From an uncultured Collinsella sp. (GTDB taxonomy: Bacteria; Actinomycetota; Coriobacteriia; Coriobacteriales; Coriobacteriaceae): a DNA stretch of 19,411 nucleotides. Location: positions 1-19,411 of the forward strand of contig CALBBA010000033.1 in the NCBI GenBank assembly GCA_937926755.1. The letters run 5' to 3'. The first letter of the stretch is position 1, and each line of letters opens with the position of its first letter. A model generated the notes under the pieces. That model was not told the DNA's origin and did not search any database. It saw nothing but the letters and a program-made list of their open reading frames with translations. The position numbers and the translations under genes were made by a program. This document shows positions 15,049 through 19,411 of the stretch, piece by piece.

Positions 15049-15987
15049 ATGCTGTTTTCCGGTATCATCGCTGCCCTTACGAGCCTTTTGATTCCCATCA
15101 TCATTCTGTTGCTGCTGCTTCCCAGCGCCTGCTATGTCGTTGAACAGCAGCATGCTGTGATCATCGAACGCTTAGGCAAGTTCAACCGCATCGTCAACGC
15201 GGGCTTCCACATGAAGGTACCCGTGATTGACCGCAAAGCCGCTACGGTGAGCCTGCGAACCATGAAAAACGGTTTTGGTATCGACGTTAAGACCCAGGAC
15301 AACGTGACCATCGGCCTTGAGGTCTCTGCTCAGTACCACGTGAGCTATGACATGGGCGCCGGCCCGGCAGATTCGGGCATCTACAAGAGCTACTATATGC
15401 TGCAGGAGCCCGTCGACCAGATGCGTGACTTCATCACCGACGCCCTGCGCTCTTCGATTCCCGTCTACACACTCGATGAGGTCTTTGCCAAGAAGGACGA
15501 CATCGCCAAGGATGTCAACGCTACCGTTTCCGAGCAGATGGCCGCCTACGGCTTCACCCTCGTGTCGACGCTCATCACCAAAATCGCACTGCCGACCGAG
15601 GTTGAGAACTCCATGAACGACATCAACGCCGCCCAGCGCAAGCGCGCTGCCGCGCAGGAGCTCGCCGAGGCCGACCGCATCAAGCGCGTCACCGAGGCGA
15701 CCGCCGAGGCTGAGGCAATGGAAAAGGCGGGCGAAGGCATCGCCAACCAGCGCAAGGCCATTGCGCTGGGCATCAAGGATTCGCTCGAGATTATCCAGGA
15801 GACGGGCGTCGGTAACGACGAGGCCAACCAGCTGTTTATGTTTACGCAGTGGTCCGAGATGATGACGGAGTTCGCACGTACGGGCAAAAACTCGACGGTC
15901 GTGCTGCCGAGCGACTTTTCGCAGTCGGCCTCGATGTTCGAGCAGATGCTGGCCGCCGGCAAAGTTCAAAACGATTCGAAGGAGTAG
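15049..15987 (+). CDS. SPFH/Band-7 domain membrane protein (HIR/stomatin-like)
   Basis: This 312-residue protein has a strongly hydrophobic N-terminal anchor (about residues 5-27). A Band-7 domain follows, recognisable from YVVEQQHAVIIERLGKF, GFHMKVPVIDR, LRTMKNGFGIDVKTQDNV and MRDFITDALRSSIPVYTLDEVF. An alanine- and glutamate-rich coiled coil comes next (ADRIKRVTEATAEAEAMEKAGE), then a C-terminal tail. Such proteins oligomerise into membrane microdomain scaffolds, often with proteases; the exact partner here is unknown. No NfeD-like partner gene is adjacent. ATG 15049 is preceded by AGAGGAGAG, while the upstream GTG 15028 adds residues that do not resemble an anchor. Its end carries the ribosome-binding site of rlmH. 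Confidence 0.92.
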   Translation: MLFSGIIAALTSLLIPIIILLLLLPSACYVVEQQHAVIIERLGKFNRIVNAGFHMKVPVIDRKAATVSLRTMKNGFGIDVKTQDNVTIGLEVSAQYHVSYDMGAGPADSGIYKSYYMLQEPVDQMRDFITDALRSSIPVYTLDEVFAKKDDIAKDVNATVSEQMAAYGFTLVSTLITKIALPTEVENSMNDINAAQRKRAAAQELAEADRIKRVTEATAEAEAMEKAGEGIANQRKAIALGIKDSLEIIQETGVGNDEANQLFMFTQWSEMMTEFARTGKNSTVVLPSDFSQSASMFEQMLAAGKVQNDSKE

Positions 15988-15993
15988 GCGCGC

Positions 15994-16464
15994 GTGAAAT
16001 ACACCGTCGTTTGTGTTGGTAAGCTCAAGGAGCGCTTTTGGAAGGACGCGTGCGCTGAGTACACCAAGCGCCTGGGTGCCTATGCCAAGGTTGATATCCG
16101 CGAGGTGGCCGATATCGACCCGGCTAAGGCGGGCGGCGTGGATGCTGCGCGTGACAAGGAGGGGGCGGCGATTCTTGCTGCCTTGCCGTCTCGAGCGCAT
16201 GTGATCTTGCTGGCCATTGAGGGCAAGGAGCGTTCGAGTGAGGAGCTCTCGGCGAGGCTCGACGATCTTATGCTGCGAGGCAGTAGCGACATTGCCTTTG
16301 TAATCGGCGGTTCGGACGGCGTGAGTGATGAGGTGCGCGCCCGCGCCGACGAGATGCTCAGCTTTGGACGCATTACCTTGCCGCATAACCTGGCGCGTGT
16401 GGTGCTGCTAGAGCAGATTTACCGTGCCTGCAAGATCAGTCGTGGCGAGCCGTATCACAAATAG
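15994..16464 (+). CDS. rlmH: 23S rRNA (pseudouridine1915-N3)-methyltransferase RlmH
   Basis: RlmH is a small SPOUT methyltransferase that modifies pseudouridine 1915 in helix 69 of 23S rRNA. The 156-residue length is typical. Signatures are the N-terminal VVCVGKLKERFW, HVILLAIEGKERSSEELSA, the SAM-binding knot FVIGGSDGVSDEV, and the C-terminal LLEQIYRACKISRGEPYHK. It uses a GTG start, with AAGGAG nine bases upstream inside the last codons of the SPFH gene. Six bases separate the two genes, so they are likely co-transcribed. Confidence 0.97.
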   Translation: MKYTVVCVGKLKERFWKDACAEYTKRLGAYAKVDIREVADIDPAKAGGVDAARDKEGAAILAALPSRAHVILLAIEGKERSSEELSARLDDLMLRGSSDIAFVIGGSDGVSDEVRARADEMLSFGRITLPHNLARVVLLEQIYRACKISRGEPYHK

Positions 16465-16537
16465 GTCGGCAATACGAAACAATGGCGTGGGACAATACCT
16501 TTCGTTTTGAGGAATGTGTCTGAAAGGACTATGAGAT

Positions 16538-17308
16538 ATGAAGATTGGATTTGTCGGTTTTGGCAATATGGCGAGCGCTATGGCCGATGGCTGGATCGCT
16601 GCCGGTGTAGCTGCGAGCGACATGTGCGCCTGCGCGGGTCGCTACGACGCACTGGTTGAGCGCTGCGAGGCGCGCGGCATGGCCGCTTGCCACGATGCCG
16701 CCGAGGTTGTCTCCGCATCCGATATCGTGGTCGCTGCGGTCAAGCCGTACATGATCGAGAAGGTATTCGCCCCGCTCAAGGATGCTCTTGCCAAAAAGGT
16801 CGTTCTGTCGGTTGCCTGGACCTGGGACAGTGCCAAGTGGGAGCAGGTCCTGCCGGGCGTCGCGCATATCTCGACGGTGCCCAACACACCGGTTTCGGTG
16901 GGCGAGGGCGTCATAGCTTGCGAGAAGGCTTCCACGCTTAGTGATGAACAGAGCGCAGTGGTGCTTGATCTGCTTGGCAAGTTCGGTGCGGTGGTTGAGC
17001 TCGATACGAGCCTGCTGTTTGTGGGCGGCACGGTGGGTGGTTGCGCTCCGGCATTCGTCGCCATGGCGATCGAGGCCCTGAGCGATGCGGCGGTCAAGCA
17101 CGGTATCCCGCGCGCCGATGCCTATCGCATTGTGAGCCAGATGGTGCTGGGTACGGCAAAGCTGCAGCTCGCAACCGGTCAGCATCCCGCAGCGATGAAG
17201 GATGCCGTGTGCTCGCCCGGCGGTGCCACCATCAAGGGCGTCGTCGCGCTCGAGGACGCCGGCATGCGCAGCGCCCTGGTCAAGGCAATCGACGCAACCC
17301 TCCAGTAA
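16538..17308 (+). CDS. proC: pyrroline-5-carboxylate reductase
   Basis: ProC carries out the last step of proline synthesis, reducing pyrroline-5-carboxylate with NAD(P)H. The 256-residue protein has the Rossmann motif GFVGFGNMASAM at the N-terminus, IVVAAVKPYM, and the substrate-binding STVPNTPVSVGEG (the usual MPN reads VPN). The C-terminal dimer domain shows GCAPAFVAMAIEAL and SPGGATIKGVVALED. AAAGGA lies nine bases before the ATG. The overlapping ATG at 16531 is out of frame. The first base after its stop begins the palindromic element. Confidence 0.93.
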   Translation: MKIGFVGFGNMASAMADGWIAAGVAASDMCACAGRYDALVERCEARGMAACHDAAEVVSASDIVVAAVKPYMIEKVFAPLKDALAKKVVLSVAWTWDSAKWEQVLPGVAHISTVPNTPVSVGEGVIACEKASTLSDEQSAVVLDLLGKFGAVVELDTSLLFVGGTVGGCAPAFVAMAIEALSDAAVKHGIPRADAYRIVSQMVLGTAKLQLATGQHPAAMKDAVCSPGGATIKGVVALEDAGMRSALVKAIDATLQ

Positions 17309-17466
17309 AACCTGCTATTTAGGGACAGATTTATTTTGCAGGGTTTTCCTGCGGTTTTGTACCTCGAGCAAAAAGCGCCCCGCAACTGGCTCAATTCCAG
17401 TTGCGGGGCGCTTGCGTTTGCCCAGATAAAACCGACCAAAATAAACCTGTCCCTTTTTGGCAGGTT
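17309..17466. repeat. 158-base palindromic repeat-like element after proC
   Basis: The outer arms AACCTGC (17309-17315) and GCAGGTT (17460-17466) match perfectly. Next inward, AGGGACAGATTTATTTTG (17321-17338) matches 17437-17454 with one mismatch. GGTTTT and AAAACC pair further in. A perfect 17-base hairpin (17373-17413) sits at the centre. The whole unit can fold into one long cruciform. It resembles MITE or REP-type palindromic elements, but no transposase is present, so mobility is inferred. Confidence 0.6.
17369..17413 (-). terminator. strong hairpin terminator of the small minus-strand gene, possibly bidirectional
   Basis: A 17-base perfect stem (17373-17389 with 17397-17413, loop CTCAATT) is bordered on its left by AAAAA. 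That gives a U-run for transcripts coming from the right, so it should terminate the 57-residue gene. Rightward transcripts from proC meet the same hairpin but only a weak T-run (GCGTTTG). Confidence 0.7.
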
Positions 17467-17638
17467 AGTCCCAGAAGCTGTCTTCTTTGTCCTCGGACTT
17501 GGGGCCGCGGTCGACATACATCTTATGGGTGCGCTTCTCCATCACAAAGGCAAGAATCGCAAATAGCAGGATGCCGCCGGCGAAAAGGATGGCAAAACCG
17601 GTGCGGGTGCCAAACAAAAAGGAAAAAACTGCGTCCAT
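17465..17638 (-). CDS. 57-residue single-pass membrane protein, unknown function
   Basis: On the minus strand ATG 17638 opens a frame of 57 codons and a TAA stop. It encodes MDAVFSFLFGTRTGFAILFA, then GGILLFAILAFVMEKRTHKM and a charged tail ending EDSFWD. Residues 12-33 form one clear membrane helix, and the tail has both basic and acidic stretches, placing it probably in the cytoplasm. A GAAGG ribosome-binding site lies six bases upstream. Codon use is GC-rich at third positions, as in the neighbours. It is divergent from serS and shares its upstream region. I know no family for it. The stop codon falls at the very edge of the palindromic element, so the C-terminus may have been set by that element. 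Confidence 0.72.
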   Translation of the reverse strand: MDAVFSFLFGTRTGFAILFAGGILLFAILAFVMEKRTHKMYVDRGPKSEDKEDSFWD

Positions 17639-17662
17639 TGGGTGCCTTCTTGCGTAGTTGAG

Positions 17663-17720
17663 TTGGGTCGTAAACGCTCATAAGTATATACTTGCCCATA
17701 CATGTACAAGGTTGCAACCT
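17663..17720. promoter_or_regulatory. divergent promoter region between the small membrane gene and serS
   Basis: TTGGGT (17663-17668) and TATACT (17687-17692), 18 bases apart, could drive serS. The -10 lies inside the perfect palindrome AAGTATATACTT (17682-17693), which offers the same -10 to the minus strand, with TTGTAC (17709-17704) as a weakly spaced -35. Two more palindromes, TACATGTA (17699-17706) and AGGTTGCAACCT (17709-17720), follow. No T-box or other leader structure is visible before serS. Confidence 0.5.
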
Positions 17721-17749
17721 AAATGGAATGTATATCGCCGGAGGATCTA

Positions 17750-19033
17750 ATGCTTGATATCAAGTTTGTTCGCGAGAACCCCGATGCCATCGATACCGCC
17801 ATGGCAAATCGCCAGACGTCTTGGGATCGCGAGAAGTTCTTTGAGCTCGACGACGAGCGCCGTGCCGTCATCACCGAGGTCGAGGAGCTCCAGGCCACGC
17901 GTAACGCCGAGTCCAAAAAGATCGGCGCCCTGATGAAGGAGGGCAAGAAGGACGAGGCCGAGGCCGCCAAGGAGGCCGTGCGCGCCGTCAACGAGAAGAT
18001 TGACGGTCTGGCCGAGCGCCGCACCGCCCTCGAGCAGGAGCAGTACGACTTCATGGCTCACCTGCCCAACATTCCTTGCGAGGCCACGCCGTACGGCAAG
18101 GACGAGGACGAGAACATCGAGCGCCGTCGTTGGGGCACCCCGCGCGAGTTCGACTTCGACTTTAAGCCGCACTGGGATCTGGGTACCGATCTGGACATCC
18201 TCGACTTCGAGCGTGGCAACAAGCTCTCCGGCAGCCGCTTCACCGTTCTCGGTGGCGCCGGCGCCCGTCTTGAGCGCGCCCTCATCAACTTCTTCCTCGA
18301 TACGCACACCAGCCGTGGTTTTAAGGAGTGGTGGCCGCCCATCGTCGTCAAGCGTCAGACCATGTTCGGTACGGGCCAGCTGCCCAAGTTCGAGGACGAC
18401 GCCTATCACGTCTCGGGCGATAACTTCCTGATCCCCACCGCCGAGGTCGTGCTTACCAACCTGCACGCCGGCGAGGTCCTCGACGCCGACACCCTGCCGC
18501 GCCGCTACACTGCCTTCACTCCCTGCTTCCGTGAGGAGGCTGGCTCCGCCGGTCGCGACACCCGCGGCATCATTCGCCAGCACGAGTTCGACAAAGTTGA
18601 GATGGTCAAGTTTGCCAAGCCGGAGGAGTCCGACGAGGAGCTCGAAAGCATGACCGCCGAGGCCGAGTACCTGCTGCAGCAGCTGGGCCTGCCGTATCGC
18701 GTGATTAGCCTGTGTACCGGCGACCTGGGCTTCTCTGCCCGTCAGACCTACGACATCGAGGTCTGGCTGCCGAGCTACAACGCTTACAAGGAGATCAGCT
18801 CCTGCTCCAACTGTGGCGACTTCCAGGCCCGTCGTGCCAACATCAAGTATCGCGATCCCGAGAACTTCAAGGGTTCGCGATACCTGCACACCCTTAACGG
18901 TTCCGGTCTGCCGGCTGGTCGTACCATGGCTGCCATTCTGGAGAACTACCAGAACGCCGACGGCACCATCACGATCCCCGAGGTTCTGCGCCCCTACATG
19001 GGCGGCCTCGAGAAGATCGAGCCGGTCGCGTAG
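17750..19033 (+). CDS. serS: seryl-tRNA synthetase
   Basis: SerRS charges tRNA-Ser, and with selenocysteine machinery tRNA-Sec. The 427-residue protein begins [15 protein letters not shown] with the long antiparallel coiled-coil arm (about residues 30-100) that holds the tRNA variable arm. The class II catalytic core follows: motif 1 around [16 protein letters not shown], the serine-binding [16 protein letters not shown], motif 2 [20 protein letters not shown], and motif 3 [22 protein letters not shown] 17750 follows GGAGG at ideal spacing. The earlier in-frame ATG at 17723 lacks a ribosome-binding site and adds nine non-conserved residues. Confidence 0.97.
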   Translation: MLDIKFVRENPDAIDTAMANRQTSWDREKFFELDDERRAVITEVEELQATRNAESKKIGALMKEGKKDEAEAAKEAVRAVNEKIDGLAERRTALEQEQYDFMAHLPNIPCEATPYGKDEDENIERRRWGTPREFDFDFKPHWDLGTDLDILDFERGNKLSGSRFTVLGGAGARLERALINFFLDTHTSRGFKEWWPPIVVKRQTMFGTGQLPKFEDDAYHVSGDNFLIPTAEVVLTNLHAGEVLDADTLPRRYTAFTPCFREEAGSAGRDTRGIIRQHEFDKVEMVKFAKPEESDEELESMTAEAEYLLQQLGLPYRVISLCTGDLGFSARQTYDIEVWLPSYNAYKEISSCSNCGDFQARRANIKYRDPENFKGSRYLHTLNGSGLPAGRTMAAILENYQNADGTITIPEVLRPYMGGLEKIEPVA

Positions 19034-19056
19034 ATTGGCTGCATAAGCGATTTGCT

Positions 19057-19085
19057 AGGGCACTCCTTTTTGGGGTGCCCTTTTT
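19057..19085 (+). terminator. intrinsic terminator of serS
   Basis: AGGGCACTCC (19057-19066) pairs with GGGGTGCCCT (19072-19081) with one G-U pair around TTTTT. A T-run follows. Confidence 0.88.
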
Positions 19086-19131
19086 GTGTGCGGCCATACC
19101 ATGCTGTGCGGACAGCTCAATAGAAAACACA

Positions 19132-19171
19132 CGAACAACTGTTCTGTATACAGCCATCTACCTGTTATGCT
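19132..19171 (+). promoter_or_regulatory. LexA-like box and promoter ahead of the last gene
   Basis: CGAAC-AACT-GTTCT (19132-19145) contains GAAC-N4-GTTC, the core of the LexA/DinR box of Gram-positive bacteria. TATGCT (19166-19171) is a fair -10 element. A weak -35 (TTCTGT, 19142-19147, 18-base spacer) overlaps the box, as expected for repression. The palindrome CTGTATACAG (19144-19153) also overlaps it. SOS control is an inference. Confidence 0.4.
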
Positions 19172-19204
19172 TTTGCTAAATAAGAGCGAGAGAAAGGGGA
19201 CGCG

Positions 19205-19411
19205 ATGGAGCTGTTTGATGATCGGGTGGTTTTGTTTGAGAGCGACGAGGGCGGGGAGTACCTGCTTGTGACGTGTGAGCCGTCTGGCATGGGTGGCCTG
19301 GTGGTTCGACAGACGAGCGAGGGTCCGTTGACCCAATGGTGCTACGAGGAGTCGCCGCATGTGGTTGAGACGTTTGTGGCGCACGAGGGGCTTGTGGCCC
19401 TGGAGCATTTC
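19205..19411 (+). CDS. unrecognised protein, 3' end beyond the window
   Basis: ATG 19205 follows AAAGGGG at five bases and opens a frame of 69 codons that runs off the window. It encodes MELFDDRVVLFESDEGGEYL, then LVTCEPSGMGGLVVRQTSEG and LTQWCYEESPHVVETFVAHEG. The fragment is acidic and looks like a small mixed alpha/beta domain with alternating strands. It has no signal peptide or membrane segment. I do not recognise the family. The serS terminator and a separate promoter make it a new transcription unit, possibly under a LexA-like site. Confidence 0.65.
   Translation, partial: MELFDDRVVLFESDEGGEYLLVTCEPSGMGGLVVRQTSEGPLTQWCYEESPHVVETFVAHEGLVALEHF

Noticed and set aside
16474..16505. ACGAAA and TTTCGT inverted repeat upstream of proC as a shared operator with the toxin-antitoxin-like pair
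   Set aside because: The half-sites are 20 bases apart, and six-base matches of this kind are expected by chance.
17747..18889. Minus-strand 380-codon frame opposite serS
   Set aside because: It is a shadow of the GAG/GCC-rich serS gene, with repetitive Leu/Val/Gly content and no motifs.

Overview
The window looks like chromosomal DNA of a high-GC Gram-positive bacterium of the class Coriobacteriia, most likely Collinsella or a close relative. This is an inference from the GC-rich codon use, the monoderm-type tad pilus operon without a secretin, and the style of the housekeeping proteins. All genes point rightward except one small membrane-protein gene near 17.5 kb.

Bases 1-8236 are one tightly packed tad (Flp/type IVb pilus) operon in which most genes overlap their neighbours. 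In order it encodes a TadZ/CpaE-like ATPase (cut by the window edge), the TadA/CpaF secretion ATPase, the TadB and TadC membrane platform proteins, an Flp pilin, an unrecognised membrane-anchored protein, a second small Flp-like protein, a TadE-like pseudopilin, a large cysteine-containing TadG-like protein, another TadE-like pseudopilin and a DUF192 protein. No prepilin peptidase is present, so it must lie outside the window.

Bases 8237-8845 hold a small toxin-antitoxin-like pair. The toxin-like frame appears to have lost its start through a one-base insertion, while the ribbon-helix-helix partner is intact. A tRNA-Phe(GAA) gene with its own promoter and terminator follows.

Bases 9324-14819 carry a GH5-like protein with a degenerate active site, then rsmI, metG, rsmA and a TatD-family nuclease, a translation and rRNA-maturation neighbourhood. 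tRNA-Leu(CAG), an SPFH/Band-7 membrane protein, rlmH and proC follow.

Bases 17309-17749 contain a 158-base palindromic repeat-like element, a 57-residue single-pass membrane protein gene on the minus strand, and a divergent promoter region rich in palindromes. serS with a clear terminator follows. The window ends inside an unrecognised gene whose promoter region carries a GAAC-N4-GTTC (LexA-like) site.

The least ordinary items are the GH5-like protein lacking its acid/base glutamate, the frameshifted toxin next to an intact antitoxin, the palindromic element after proC, the small minus-strand membrane protein, and the unusual gene starts and pseudopilin motif of the tad operon.
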